Below, one piece after another: positions 33,151-43,007 of a stretch of DNA of 64,000 nucleotides. Every line of letters starts with the position of its first letter. Positions within the stretch are counted from its first letter, which is position 1. Source of the DNA: Clostridium sp. chh4-2 (lineage in GTDB: Bacteria > Bacillota > Clostridia > Lachnospirales > Lachnospiraceae); contig NZ_PKUU01000001.1 of assembly GCF_002899675.1 (NCBI RefSeq), positions 248,001-312,000 of the forward strand. The letters are read 5' to 3'. The notes under the pieces were generated by a model, which saw nothing but the letters and a program-made list of their open reading frames with translations, had not been told where the DNA came from and ran no database searches. The translations under genes and the position numbers were made by a program.

Positions 33151-34806
33151 TTAAACCCGGAAACAGCTTCCGCCGATAAATTCTCTGACAATGGAATTTT
33201 TCGGAATATCCTCACTGCTGACGCCCAGGAAATAATCCAGGAATTTAAGCAACCTCTTGGCTTCCAGATATTCCTCAGAATCTCTCGGAATTCCGAACAA
33301 AAGCGGTTCTGCGTATTGTTTCAGCACAGCCAGTTCATAGACAGATGCAGAATTAAACATGATATCCGCCTCTTCCTGGAATGGGAATATATTATTCTCC
33401 TCCCCGTTGCGCACCGACTGCCATCTGCTTATGGTTTCCTGAGCGCTTTCTCCTCTTGTTCTGGCATCCCGGACCATCCGGCGGATCAAACGTCCATCCG
33501 TGGTTGGTATCCGGTTGTGCTCATCAATATTCAGCTGCGTCAACGCGCTGATATAAATCTTGAATTTATTCGCTTTCGGTAGAGAATAGGAAAAGCGGTC
33601 ATTCAGGCAGTGAATGCCCTCAATCACCAGGATATCTTCCTTGCCAAGGGTCAGATAGTCTCCCTTGTACTCCCTCATCCCGGATATAAAATTATACCGC
33701 GGCATCTCCACGGTTTTTCCGGCCAGAAGATTGGTCATATCCTCATTAAACTGTTTGATATCCAGACATTCCAAAATCTCATAATTATAATTGCCGTTTT
33801 CATCTTTGGGACTGTCCACCCGGTTTACGAAATAATCGTCTGCAGCTATCGGGTGTGGTTTCATCCCCAACGCTTCCAGCTGAATGGAAAGGCGGTGGGA
33901 AAATGTCGTTTTGCCGGAAGAAGAAGGACCTGCGATCATCACAATTTTTTTATCCGGCTGTGCGACGATCTGTTCTGCGATCTGCCCGATCTTCTTCTCC
34001 TGAAGCGCTTCCTGGATCAGAATCAGCTCATTGGCCTTTCCGTGGGCGATCATGTCATTTAATGCGCCTACCGTGGGCACTCCAAGGCGGTCGCCCCAAT
34101 CGGAGGATTCCTTTAAGACATGGAATAATTTTTCCTTTTTCTTAAACTTAGGCGTCTTTTGGGGAGCGGAAACGTCCGGAAGCATCAGCATGAATCCGTT
34201 GTCATACAAGACCAGATCGAAATATTTGATATAGCCCGTATTCTGAACCATATAACCGTAAAAATAATCCTCAAATCCTCCGATGCTGTAAATATTTACC
34301 CTGGATACACGGCGGTACTTGAACAATTTTTCCTTGTCATACATCCGGTGTTTATGAAATAATTCCACCGCTTCATCCGTATGGACATTCCGCTTCATGA
34401 TTGGGATCTCCGCTTCCACATATTCCCGCATCTGTGCCTTTACCCGGTCCAAAAGATCTTGGTTCAGCACAAAATCTCCTTTCGGCTGTGCAAAAAGGCC
34501 CTTTCCAAGGGAAAAATCAATGGCCACTTTTTCGATATTCTCAGCTCCCACCACCTCGTAAAATGATTTGAGCATCAATAAAATTGCGCTGCGGTGATAC
34601 GTCTGCATCCCGGGTTTATCCGCAGTAGTTACAAATTCTATGGTACAGTCTCCGGTCACCTTTTTGTGGAGCTCCGCCAGCTTCCTGTTTACAAAAACCA
34701 GCACAATATCATTTTCAAATTCAGACTGGTGATCCTTCGCAATATCCAGATAAGAAGTTCCCTCTTCATATTCTTTCTTTATACCGCCGATTGTCACAAA
34801 CGCCAT
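33151..34806 (-). CDS. TGS-domain / uridine-kinase-like nucleoside kinase
   Basis: The 551-residue protein combines an N-terminal ubiquitin-like TGS region (residues 1-65), a middle segment like threonyl-tRNA-synthetase editing-associated sequence, and a C-terminal P-loop kinase domain of the uridine-kinase/PRK type with GPSSSGKTT (near 290), AADDYFVNR and EGIHCLND. The fusion is widespread in Clostridia and Thermotogae; the physiological substrate is uncertain. ATG at 34806 follows AGGAGG at 6 nt; an ATG two codons earlier abuts the site. Confidence 0.85.
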   Translation of the reverse strand: MAFVTIGGIKKEYEEGTSYLDIAKDHQSEFENDIVLVFVNRKLAELHKKVTGDCTIEFVTTADKPGMQTYHRSAILLMLKSFYEVVGAENIEKVAIDFSLGKGLFAQPKGDFVLNQDLLDRVKAQMREYVEAEIPIMKRNVHTDEAVELFHKHRMYDKEKLFKYRRVSRVNIYSIGGFEDYFYGYMVQNTGYIKYFDLVLYDNGFMLMLPDVSAPQKTPKFKKKEKLFHVLKESSDWGDRLGVPTVGALNDMIAHGKANELILIQEALQEKKIGQIAEQIVAQPDKKIVMIAGPSSSGKTTFSHRLSIQLEALGMKPHPIAADDYFVNRVDSPKDENGNYNYEILECLDIKQFNEDMTNLLAGKTVEMPRYNFISGMREYKGDYLTLGKEDILVIEGIHCLNDRFSYSLPKANKFKIYISALTQLNIDEHNRIPTTDGRLIRRMVRDARTRGESAQETISRWQSVRNGEENNIFPFQEEADIMFNSASVYELAVLKQYAEPLLFGIPRDSEEYLEAKRLLKFLDYFLGVSSEDIPKNSIVREFIGGSCFRV

Positions 34807-34830
34807 GCACATCCTCCTTTTGTTCTGAAT

Positions 34831-35631
34831 CTATACGATTACAGCAGCCGGAAATGCCGGCGCCGCTTTTATAATCTCTATTTGCCCATCCGTAATTTTA
34901 TTAATATAACCTGCCATAAAATCGATAAAAATATGCTCCACACCATAATGCCCGGCATCGATCACTGCCATTCCTCCGGCAACTGCATCAATTCCCTCAT
35001 GGTGGCCGATGTCCCCGGTAATCAGCACCTGAGCCTGTCCCTTTAATCCATGGGAAATCATGCTGGAGCCGGAACCCGGGGATACGGCGATTCTGCGAAC
35101 CGGACTTTGGATCTCGTCCATCCCATAGATGGTCACAAACGGCAGTCCAAATGTATCTTTTACATAAGTTCCAAGCTCACTTAACGTCATTTCCGATGGG
35201 AGGGTTCCGATTCTTCCGATTCCATACTCACCGTCTTCCGACTGTCCGGTAACCTCCAAAACGCTGCAGTCTGAAAGCTTCAGATAATCAGCTGCCAAAT
35301 CCGCCATGCACCCCGGCGCAATATCGAAATTGGTATGCATCGCATAATAGGAAATTCCGTTTTCTATCAGGTCAAGCAGCCTGCGGCCGATAAAATCCTG
35401 GTCATTAATCTTTTTAACCGCCTTAAAAATCAGCGGATGATGGGTTAACAGCATATCCGCCTTTTGGCTCACCGCCAAGTTAACCACATCATCCGTCGCA
35501 TCCAGCGCAATCACTATTTTTTTCACTTCTCTGTCCATCCTGCCGGCCAGCAGACCCGGATTATCCCATTCACAGGCATAGTTCTCGTCCGCCAGCTGGT
35601 TTAACAGGTTTATGATCTGTTCACATCTCAT
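34831..35631 (-). CDS. Nif3-like dinuclear metal-centre protein
   Basis: The 266-residue protein carries LLTHHPLIF (metal-ligand histidines), WDNPGLLAG near the N terminus and ITGDIGHHEG plus GHYGVEHIF near the C terminus, all typical of the hexameric Nif3/YqfO family. It lacks the central PII-like insert of longer homologues. Biochemical function is unsettled in the literature (often labelled GTP cyclohydrolase type 2). It overlaps trmK by 11 bp, the same pairing seen in many Firmicutes. Confidence 0.92.
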   Translation of the reverse strand: MRCEQIINLLNQLADENYACEWDNPGLLAGRMDREVKKIVIALDATDDVVNLAVSQKADMLLTHHPLIFKAVKKINDQDFIGRRLLDLIENGISYYAMHTNFDIAPGCMADLAADYLKLSDCSVLEVTGQSEDGEYGIGRIGTLPSEMTLSELGTYVKDTFGLPFVTIYGMDEIQSPVRRIAVSPGSGSSMISHGLKGQAQVLITGDIGHHEGIDAVAGGMAVIDAGHYGVEHIFIDFMAGYINKITDGQIEIIKAAPAFPAAVIV

Positions 35632-36310
35632 TCAGTATCTCCTCAATCCACTGTAACTGTAATAAAATCTCCTGTTTTCTGCTTTTGCTTCCTTCTGTCC
35701 CGTGAAGTTCCAGCTGTTTTAAAACATTCTGGTACAAGCATTTTTCCTTTTTGAGAAATTCCTTTAAAACAGGGTTTTTATGTTCTGCCAAATATTTTCC
35801 ATAGAGATAATAGGAATCCCTGGAAAGGTTCATGGTTCCGCGGATCACTTTCATGACCGTATAATATTTTCCCTCATCACAGGTCATATCCTCTTTTACA
35901 ATACAAAATCCCTGGTCTTCCAGATATCTTCTGACCTTGTCAAGCTCTGACTGAGGGGACAGAATCCAGGTTACCACACTGTCCCACACATGTCTTCCCT
36001 CTTCCAGAATATGTATTACCAGTTCTCCGCCCATTCCGGCGATCACCACGGTGTCCGCTTCACCGGAATTTAATTTCGATACGCCGTCACTTAAACGCGT
36101 TTCAATCCGCTCCTCTAATCCATGAAGCTTAATATGCTTTTGAGCCCGCTCCAAAGGGCCCGGCCGTACATCCATCGCAATGGCGGATACAGCTGTATTC
36201 TGCTCCACCAGCCAGATCGGGACATATCCATGATCTGTCCCGACATCAGCGATCCGGCTGCCCGGTTCCACAAAGGAAGCTACCAGCTCCAGTCTGCGTG
36301 ATAATTTCAT
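35621..36310 (-). CDS. trmK: tRNA (adenine-22-N1)-methyltransferase
   Basis: The 229-residue SAM-dependent enzyme methylates A22 of tRNA in Firmicutes. The SAM site IADVGTDHGYVPIWL is at residues 19-33, and VVIAGMGGELVIHIL holds the catalytic segment. The C-terminal helical domain begins about residue 160. It sits between rpoD and the Nif3-like gene, the common Firmicutes order dnaG-rpoD-trmK-nif3. Confidence 0.93.
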   Translation of the reverse strand: MKLSRRLELVASFVEPGSRIADVGTDHGYVPIWLVEQNTAVSAIAMDVRPGPLERAQKHIKLHGLEERIETRLSDGVSKLNSGEADTVVIAGMGGELVIHILEEGRHVWDSVVTWILSPQSELDKVRRYLEDQGFCIVKEDMTCDEGKYYTVMKVIRGTMNLSRDSYYLYGKYLAEHKNPVLKEFLKKEKCLYQNVLKQLELHGTEGSKSRKQEILLQLQWIEEILNEM

Positions 36311-36348
36311 AAGTTCCTCTCACTCTGCCAACGGCGTATTTTATATCC

Positions 36349-37467
36349 TTAATCTAAATAATCTTTTAATTTCTTGCTACGGCTGGGATGGCGCAGCTTG
36401 CGAAGGGCCTTGGCCTCAATCTGCCTGATCCGCTCCCGCGTTACATTAAACTCTTTTCCCACTTCCTCTAAAGTTCTGGGGCGGCCGTCCTCTAAGCCAA
36501 ACCTCAGTTTCAGCACCTTCTGCTCCCTTTCGGTCAGCGTATCAAGCACTTCCATCAACTGCTCGTGAAGCAGAGTAAAGGTAGCTGCATCCGCAGGAAC
36601 CGCCACATGGTCATCCTGTATGAAGTCGCCTAAATGGCTGTCCTCCTCTTCACCGATCGGGGTTTCCAGAGAAACTGGTTCCTGGGATATCTTCATGATC
36701 TCCCTGACGCGCTCCACCGGTATCTCCATCTTCTCCGCAATCTCTTCCGGCTGCGGTTCCCGTCCCAAATCCTGCAGAAGCTGTCTGGATACCCGGATCA
36801 GCCGGTTTATGGTTTCCACCATATGTACCGGAATACGGATGGTTCTGGCCTGATCCGCGATGGATCTGGTGATGGCCTGGCGAATCCACCAGGTCGCATA
36901 CGTGCTGAATTTATAACCCTTTGTATAGTCGAACTTTTCCACGGCCTTTATCAGACCTAAATTGCCTTCCTGGATCAGGTCCAAAAACTGCATTCCCCGG
37001 CCCACATACCGCTTGGCTATGCTGACAACAAGGCGCAGATTGGCTTCCGCCAGTTTCTTTCTGGCGTTTTCATCGCCCAGGCTCATGCGTTTTGCAAGAT
37101 CGATTTCTTCCTCTGTGCTCAAAAGAGGAACCTTGCCGATCTCTTTCAGATACATGCGGACCGGATCTTCGATGTTGACGCCTTCCGGCACAGAGAGGTC
37201 AATGTTCTCCACATCGATCTCTTCCTCATCGTCCAGCTCTTCTTCGATGAACAGATCCGGATCAATGTCCTCGTCATCGCCGATTCGCAGCACATCCACT
37301 TTATTATTTTCCAAAAACTCGTAAATCTTGTCCAGCTTATCCGGGTCAAGAATTTCATCACGGAAGAAACCAAGAATCTCCTGATTTTCCAGTACATTCT
37401 TTTTCTTTTTCGCTTCTGCCAACAACAGTTCCAGCTTTTCATCGAATCCTAATGTCTTCTCGTCCAT
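36349..37467 (-). CDS. rpoD: Primary sigma factor (RpoD / SigA)
   Basis: The 372-residue housekeeping sigma factor has an acidic N-terminal region 1.1, region 1.2 ([17 protein letters not shown]), region 2 ending in the -10-recognising [15 protein letters not shown], region 3, and a region 4 helix-turn-helix ([19 protein letters not shown]). ATG at 37467 follows GGAGGG; an upstream in-frame GTG adds six residues without a proper site. It lies after dgt and dnaG in the classical macromolecular-synthesis order. Confidence 0.97.
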   Translation of the reverse strand: MDEKTLGFDEKLELLLAEAKKKKNVLENQEILGFFRDEILDPDKLDKIYEFLENNKVDVLRIGDDEDIDPDLFIEEELDDEEEIDVENIDLSVPEGVNIEDPVRMYLKEIGKVPLLSTEEEIDLAKRMSLGDENARKKLAEANLRLVVSIAKRYVGRGMQFLDLIQEGNLGLIKAVEKFDYTKGYKFSTYATWWIRQAITRSIADQARTIRIPVHMVETINRLIRVSRQLLQDLGREPQPEEIAEKMEIPVERVREIMKISQEPVSLETPIGEEEDSHLGDFIQDDHVAVPADAATFTLLHEQLMEVLDTLTEREQKVLKLRFGLEDGRPRTLEEVGKEFNVTRERIRQIEAKALRKLRHPSRSKKLKDYLD

Positions 37468-37505
37468 GTTTCTCCATCCCTCCACAGCCTGCTAATAGTG
37501 TTGCC

Positions 37506-39275
37506 CTAATCAAAAGAAATATGCAGTGTTTTCAACGCTGCCTGTTCCTTGATAATCCGCTGTAATTCCGCAATATCTCCAGCATTCCTGCTGGCATGGT
37601 CAAGGCTGTTCTTCTTCACTTTTAATACGGTTTCCGTAAATGCCTTTTTCTGTTCCTCATCGTCCAAAGCCCCTTTTAAGCTGGCATTAAATAAAGACGC
37701 CACCTCTTTGTACTGATCCTCATCGTTGATAAAACGGTTCAGGATACCGGCCGGATTCACTTTTCCCTCCGCATGGTCTTTAAACACCATCTCCGCTACC
37801 TGATGGTACAAATCCTCGATAAAATCAGACGGCGTAATAATATTCTCAATACGTTCAAACAGGGATGGATTTTCAATCAGCCAAGTGAGCAGCAGACGCT
37901 GGGACTTTTTCGTTCCATCTTCTTTTTCTGCCTTTGTCGGCCTGATCTTCTCTTTTTTATAGGTTTCATCTTTCACTGCGCCCGGTACAATGCGGTTTCC
38001 CAGGCGGTTAACCAGCTGCCTTAAATCCTCATAATTGATAAAATGTTCTCTGGAAACTGCCTGCAGATAATTATCCCTCTCCAGCGCTTCCGGGAATTCC
38101 AACAGCTTTTTAGCCACTTCATTGTAAAACTGGGTCTTCTGTTCCGGGTCGTCCATGCTGTAATTCTTCTTAATTACATCGATCTCATACATAAAACTGT
38201 TCTTCGCCTGTTCAATCCGTTCCCGGAACGCTTCCGGCCCCAGATTTTTCATAAATTCGTCCGGGTCTTTATATGGCTGCATATTCAGCACTTTAATGGA
38301 CATTCCGACGGATTTCAGAATCGGGATCGCGCGAAGCGCAGCCTTAACTCCCGCACCGTCGCTGTCATAAGTCAGGATTACCTGATCCGTGTAGCGTTTT
38401 AAAAGCGCCGCATGCTGGGTGGTAAACGCAGTTCCCAAAGAAGCCACCGCATTGGTAAATCCGGCCTGATGCATGGCGATCACATCCATATATCCCTCGC
38501 AGATTAAAATGAACTTCTCTCTGGAAGTCCTGGCATAATTGAGCCCGTAAAGGTTCCGGCTCTTATCAAACAGCTTTGTCTCCGGGGAGTTTAGATATTT
38601 AGGAGTGCCGTCTCCCATCACGCGTCCCCCAAAACCGATCACCCGGTTGTTCACATCCAGGATGGGAAACATGACGCGGTTCCAGAACTTGTCATACGTT
38701 CCCCGCTCTTCAATATTTACCAGGCCTGTCTCCTTTAAAATCTGGTCTTTATATCCTTTGGATTTTAAATAGCGGTACAGGTCATCGCTTGTCTTATTGG
38801 CAAAACCCAAGCCAAACCGCGTGATCGTCTCATCGCTCAGCTTCCGGTCCTTCAGATACTGGTATCCGATCTGGCCCTGGGGCTGTTTCAGCTGATAATA
38901 AAAATAATTGGCAGCCGTCTTATTGATCTCTAACAGCGTGGATCTTAAATCCGCCTGCTCTCTTGCCTCTTTATCATATTCCATAGTCGGCAGCTCCACT
39001 CCGGCCCGGTCGGCCAGCATCCGGAGCGCTTCTGTAAAGGAATAATTTTCATATTCCATAATAAATGTAATTACATTCCCACCTGCCCCGCAGCCGAAGC
39101 AATAGTACATCTGCTTGGCCGGTGATACGGAAAACGACGGAGACTTCTCACTATGAAAAGGACATAATCCAAAATAGTTGCTTCCCTTTTTTTGTAATTT
39201 TACATATCCAGAAATCACATCTACAATGTCATTTCTCGCCCTTACTTCCTCAACAATGTCTTCCGGATAGTACAT
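37506..39275 (-). CDS. dnaG: DNA primase
   Basis: The 589-residue enzyme makes RNA primers at the replication fork. The N-terminal zinc domain has CPFHSEKSPSF and CFGCGAGG (CHC2 ligands), the central TOPRIM domain has ICEGYMDVIA and LTYDSDGAG, and a ~150-residue C-terminal helical domain binds DnaB helicase. ATG at 39275 follows AAAGGAGTTACTTC; the longer in-frame form begins 54 bp upstream without a site. It is 16 bp downstream of dgt. Confidence 0.97.
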   Translation of the reverse strand: MYYPEDIVEEVRARNDIVDVISGYVKLQKKGSNYFGLCPFHSEKSPSFSVSPAKQMYYCFGCGAGGNVITFIMEYENYSFTEALRMLADRAGVELPTMEYDKEAREQADLRSTLLEINKTAANYFYYQLKQPQGQIGYQYLKDRKLSDETITRFGLGFANKTSDDLYRYLKSKGYKDQILKETGLVNIEERGTYDKFWNRVMFPILDVNNRVIGFGGRVMGDGTPKYLNSPETKLFDKSRNLYGLNYARTSREKFILICEGYMDVIAMHQAGFTNAVASLGTAFTTQHAALLKRYTDQVILTYDSDGAGVKAALRAIPILKSVGMSIKVLNMQPYKDPDEFMKNLGPEAFRERIEQAKNSFMYEIDVIKKNYSMDDPEQKTQFYNEVAKKLLEFPEALERDNYLQAVSREHFINYEDLRQLVNRLGNRIVPGAVKDETYKKEKIRPTKAEKEDGTKKSQRLLLTWLIENPSLFERIENIITPSDFIEDLYHQVAEMVFKDHAEGKVNPAGILNRFINDEDQYKEVASLFNASLKGALDDEEQKKAFTETVLKVKKNSLDHASRNAGDIAELQRIIKEQAALKTLHISFD

Positions 39276-39291
39276 GAAGTAACTCCTTTCT

Positions 39292-40299
39292 CTATGCTTT
39301 CCATGCCTTTGGCACAAATAATTCCTCAAATTTATCGATGGCGTAGATATCGCTCATGCCGGCGATATAGTCGCAGACCACCCGCTCCGCCTTTTCTCCT
39401 CTGGATTCCATCATACAGAAATATTCTTCCGGAAGCTTATCTAAATGTTCCAGATAATATTGGTACAGGTTCACGATTAACTGCTGCGCCTTTCCCTCTT
39501 CCGCCTTTGGAATATCGCTTCTATATACATTGTCAAACATCCATTTGCGAAGCCCCTTCATCGCCTCTTCCATACCGGGCGACATGGTAATCTCCGGTTT
39601 GTTCATGCTGTGGCCGATGATGTCGTGAATCATGGTATTGAGACGCTCCCTGACGCTGTGACCCAAAAGATCCGTATATTCACACGGAAGGTCTGATTCC
39701 ACAAAAATCTGCGCGCGGATCGCATCGTCAATATCGTGGTTGATATACGCGATCTTATCCGACAGCCTGACAATGCATCCTTCCAGAGTGGACGGATGGC
39801 CTGCGGTCCTGTGATTTAAAATGCCGTCCCTGACCTCTTTTGTCAGATTCAGCCCCTCTCCCTTTTTCTCCAATACCTCCACCACGCGGACGCTCTGCTC
39901 ATAATGGGCAAATCCTTCCGTACAGATCCTGTCCAGAATGGCTTCTCCCGAATGTCCGAACGGCGTATGGCCGAGATCGTGGCCAAGTGCGATGGCCTCC
40001 GTCAGATCTTCATTCAAACGGAGCGCTTTCGCAATGGTCCTGGCAATCTGGGCCACCTCCAGCGTGTGCGTCAGCCGGGTGCGGTAATGGTCGCCTTCAG
40101 GCGCCAGAAATACCTGGGTTTTATGTTTCAGTCGTCGAAATGCCTTGCAGTGCAGGATCCTGTCCCTGTCCCGCTGATACACCGGCCGTATGTCGCAGAG
40201 CGGCTCCGGCCTGTCCCTTCCAAGGGTATTCTTGCTCAGTGATGCATATGGACTGAGGTATTCCTCTTCCCAAGCTTCAATCGATTCTCTGATATTCAT
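39292..40299 (-). CDS. dgt: dGTP triphosphohydrolase (HD family)
   Basis: The 335-residue enzyme cleaves dNTPs to nucleoside and triphosphate. FRRLKHKTQVF, TRLTHTLEVAQIA, the metal-binding ALGHDLGHTPFGHSGE and a later SDKIAYINHDIDD are diagnostic. It is the first gene of the dgt-dnaG-rpoD operon, an arrangement common in Clostridia that links nucleotide pools with replication. Confidence 0.93.
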   Translation of the reverse strand: MNIRESIEAWEEEYLSPYASLSKNTLGRDRPEPLCDIRPVYQRDRDRILHCKAFRRLKHKTQVFLAPEGDHYRTRLTHTLEVAQIARTIAKALRLNEDLTEAIALGHDLGHTPFGHSGEAILDRICTEGFAHYEQSVRVVEVLEKKGEGLNLTKEVRDGILNHRTAGHPSTLEGCIVRLSDKIAYINHDIDDAIRAQIFVESDLPCEYTDLLGHSVRERLNTMIHDIIGHSMNKPEITMSPGMEEAMKGLRKWMFDNVYRSDIPKAEEGKAQQLIVNLYQYYLEHLDKLPEEYFCMMESRGEKAERVVCDYIAGMSDIYAIDKFEELFVPKAWKA

Positions 40300-40462
40300 A
40301 TAAACCCACCTTTCCCCATGCGGATTCAGAACTCAAATCAGTAAAGTTTCCGGTTTATCCTTCGTATTTCTTGATCTCCCTATATGTATTATATTTCCAC
40401 ATCTGCGGTTTTACCACAACATACCGTAAGTATGTCTTCTCCATTGTCCGAAAATTATTTAA

Positions 40463-40468
40463 ATTATA
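40463..40468 (-). promoter_or_regulatory. Probable -10 of the dgt-dnaG-rpoD operon
   Basis: TATAAT with an upstream TGA (extended -10) on the minus strand. No clear -35 is seen. It lies about 165 bp upstream of dgt. Confidence 0.4.
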
Positions 40469-40506
40469 TCACAAAAATGGCAAAAAGTATAGCTCAGCAT
40501 CAAATA

Positions 40507-40556
40507 GAAAAAGATCCCCGCCATATGATAAATCATTGTATGGGAAGATCTTTTTC
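40507..40556 (-). terminator. Terminator after lpdA
   Basis: GAAAAAGATC (40507-40516) pairs with GATCTTTTTC (40547-40556), with inner CCAT/ATGG pairing. It lies 13 bp past the lpdA stop codon, ends the glycine-cleavage operon, and has T tracts on both strands. Confidence 0.85.
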
Positions 40557-40568
40557 CTCTTTATTCCG

Positions 40569-41957
40569 TTATTTTTCTATCAATTCCATAGCTGCTTCCC
40601 CGATTCCCTCGCAAAATGTGGGATGGGGCATCATGACTTCTGCCAAATCCCCGGCAGTCATTCCTTTGCTGACAGCAAGCTCCAATTCTCCGATCATATC
40701 CGTAGCCCTGGCGCACATGAGCTGGGCTCCGATAAGCTTTTTGCTTTCCGCTCCCGCCACCAGCTTGATAAAACCTCTTTCCTGCATGGACAACACCGAT
40801 TTTCCATTCACGGACATGATATATTTTCCTGTCTTTACTTCTATGCCCTTTTCCTTCGCCTGATCCGCAGTCATGCCCACGCAGGCGATCTCCGGGCTTG
40901 TGTATACGCAGGAGGGAACTACATCCAGATTCTGACTAAAAGGCAGGCCGAACATGGCCTCCACCGCGCGGTATCCTTCCGCACTGGCCACATGAGCCAG
41001 CTGGATTCCTCCTGTCACATCCCCGATGGCATAGATGCCTTTTACGGATGTCCGGAAGTCTCCGTCCACTGCCAGGAATCCTCTGTTTTTCTCTATTTTT
41101 TGTTCCATCACTTCGGAAAACAGCTCCTCCGTATTCGGCTTCCGCCCGGTGGCAATCAGGATGCGGTCCGCACATACCTTCGCTTCCCTGCCTTTTTCTT
41201 CATAACGGCAGACCAGCCCATCGTCTGTTTTTTGGATCTCCTTCACCGCTGCGGATGTATGGATGTCCACTCCTCTTTTTTTCATAATCATCTTCAGGTT
41301 TTGGGATATCTCCTTATCCATTCCGGGAAGAATCCGGTCCATGGCCTCAATGACCGTCACCTGGCTGCCGAAATCGCTGTAAATCGTAGCCATCTCCATG
41401 CCGATCACTCCGCCTCCGATAATGACAAAACGCGGATAAATGGTTCCGTCCCCATTTAAAATACCGTCGCTGTCCACAACGCCTTCCGTCTGTGCTCCGG
41501 CAATCGGAGGTATGGACGGCCTGGAACCGGTTGCAATCAAGATCTTATCACACGAAAGAACCTGCTGTTCCCCGCCTTCCTTTCTAACCGTCACTTCCTT
41601 TTCTCCGGTCACCGTTCCCTGTCCGTAAATCACCTCAACCTTGGCTTTTTTCAGGCTTTGGGCGATACCGTTTCTCAGTTCCGAAACCACCTGGTCCTTA
41701 CGGTTCCAAACATCGGCGCTGCAAAGAATGCGTTCACCACAGGTGATGCCAATTCGTTCTGCCGCCCCCATCTCCCTGTATAACTCGCAGGCATGAAGCA
41801 GGGATTTAGTGGGAATGCAGCCTTTATTTAAGCAGGTTCCTCCCACATTTTCACGTTCGATCACCGCCGTTTTCCTGCCCAGCTTAGCGGCCTTTAACGC
41901 CGCTAAATATCCTCCCGGCCCGGCTCCGATCACGATTAAATCATAACTTTCTGCCAT
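40569..41957 (-). CDS. lpdA: Dihydrolipoyl dehydrogenase (L protein)
   Basis: The 462-residue flavoprotein re-oxidises the dihydrolipoyl arm of GcvH. FAD motif IGAGPGGYLAALKAAKLG, redox pair GGTCLNKGC, NAD motif IGGGVIGMEMATI and the C-terminal catalytic HPTFCEGIGEA (His-Glu pair) are intact. No lipoyl domain is fused. It ends the glycine-cleavage operon, 15 bp after lplA, so it is probably dedicated to that complex. Confidence 0.96.
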   Translation of the reverse strand: MAESYDLIVIGAGPGGYLAALKAAKLGRKTAVIERENVGGTCLNKGCIPTKSLLHACELYREMGAAERIGITCGERILCSADVWNRKDQVVSELRNGIAQSLKKAKVEVIYGQGTVTGEKEVTVRKEGGEQQVLSCDKILIATGSRPSIPPIAGAQTEGVVDSDGILNGDGTIYPRFVIIGGGVIGMEMATIYSDFGSQVTVIEAMDRILPGMDKEISQNLKMIMKKRGVDIHTSAAVKEIQKTDDGLVCRYEEKGREAKVCADRILIATGRKPNTEELFSEVMEQKIEKNRGFLAVDGDFRTSVKGIYAIGDVTGGIQLAHVASAEGYRAVEAMFGLPFSQNLDVVPSCVYTSPEIACVGMTADQAKEKGIEVKTGKYIMSVNGKSVLSMQERGFIKLVAGAESKKLIGAQLMCARATDMIGELELAVSKGMTAGDLAEVMMPHPTFCEGIGEAAMELIEK

Positions 41958-41972
41958 AATTCCTCCCTTCCG

Positions 41973-42980
41973 TCACGGTACGGACTGTTCATTTTCTTTA
42001 AAGCAGCCTTTGATATCCGCTTTGACCGTTTCCTGAAGCGGGTTTTCGCATGTAATCCCCTCCACGGCTTCCCTCATATCTTTCTGCCGGTGGGGTACGC
42101 CGCAAAGAGCCTGTTCCAGCTTTGCCGTAAACTCCGTATCCAGCATATCGGAATAGGCCGCCGCTTCCTGAATCTTCCCGCCGTTTACATTCAGCCGGAT
42201 CATAATGTTCCCCCAGGAAAACCTCTGGTTAATTTCATACTGAAACGGGATTTTCCGTCCGTATTTCCACTCCCAGGAGGAAAACTTCTCACGAGCCTTT
42301 TCGATCTCAGCATCATTAAGCCTTTCTTTCGAAAACGGTTCCGCCTTTTTTTGGTAAACCTGTTCAAATGCGCGGATCAGCGCCTGTTTCATCTGTTCCA
42401 CGGTGATATCCGGCACATAGGAAACCAGATTTTCTACCCGGCTTTTCACCGAATCCACGCTTTTCGATCGTAACTTATCCATAGACACATTGAGATATTC
42501 GGACATCTTATCCGTGTCCACCTGAAGCAGCACCGTGCCATGGTGATAACAGTAATCTCCGGTCTGGTAAAATGCATGGCCGGAAAACTTTTTTCCGTCC
42601 ACCGTCAGGTCATTGCGCCCGGTCCGCTTTGCCTGGATGCCGAATGACTGAACCGCCTTTAATATCACTTCTGTCTGTTTCTCCACATCGTAATTTTCTT
42701 TTCTAGCAAAAAATGTGAAATTTAAATTGCCCAGATCATGAAACACCGCTCCGCCTCCGGAAAGACGGCGGGCCAGAAACCCGCCGTCTTCCTCCAGACG
42801 TTCTATTCTGCATTCCTTCCAGCTGTTCTGGTTTTTCCCGATCACCACCGTTTTCCGGTTCTGCCACAGGTAAAGAATGCATTCTTCCGGACGGACATGC
42901 ATGAGCAGATATTCCTCCAATGCCAGGTTCCCGTAGGGATTGGTATCTTTGCTTTCGATTATGCTGATTGACTCTATCAT
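41973..42980 (-). CDS. lplA: Lipoate-protein ligase
   Basis: The 335-residue enzyme attaches free lipoate to GcvH. The N-terminal catalytic domain has RRLSGGGAVFHDLGNLNF and GRNDLTVDGKKFSGHAF, the lipoyl-AMP site; the C-terminal accessory domain begins about residue 245. It lies between gcvPB and lpdA, so it is probably the housekeeping ligase for the GcvH of this operon. No lipoyl synthase is present here, which suggests scavenging of lipoate. Confidence 0.93.
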   Translation of the reverse strand: MIESISIIESKDTNPYGNLALEEYLLMHVRPEECILYLWQNRKTVVIGKNQNSWKECRIERLEEDGGFLARRLSGGGAVFHDLGNLNFTFFARKENYDVEKQTEVILKAVQSFGIQAKRTGRNDLTVDGKKFSGHAFYQTGDYCYHHGTVLLQVDTDKMSEYLNVSMDKLRSKSVDSVKSRVENLVSYVPDITVEQMKQALIRAFEQVYQKKAEPFSKERLNDAEIEKAREKFSSWEWKYGRKIPFQYEINQRFSWGNIMIRLNVNGGKIQEAAAYSDMLDTEFTAKLEQALCGVPHRQKDMREAVEGITCENPLQETVKADIKGCFKENEQSVP

Positions 42981-43007
42981 ACCGCTCCTTTATCCGCCAT
43001 ACGGCTC

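Noticed and set aside
40371..41459. 362-codon plus-strand ORF opposite lpdA
   Set aside because: His/Ser/Cys-rich shadow of a clear dihydrolipoyl dehydrogenase gene that also runs through the intergenic terminator.
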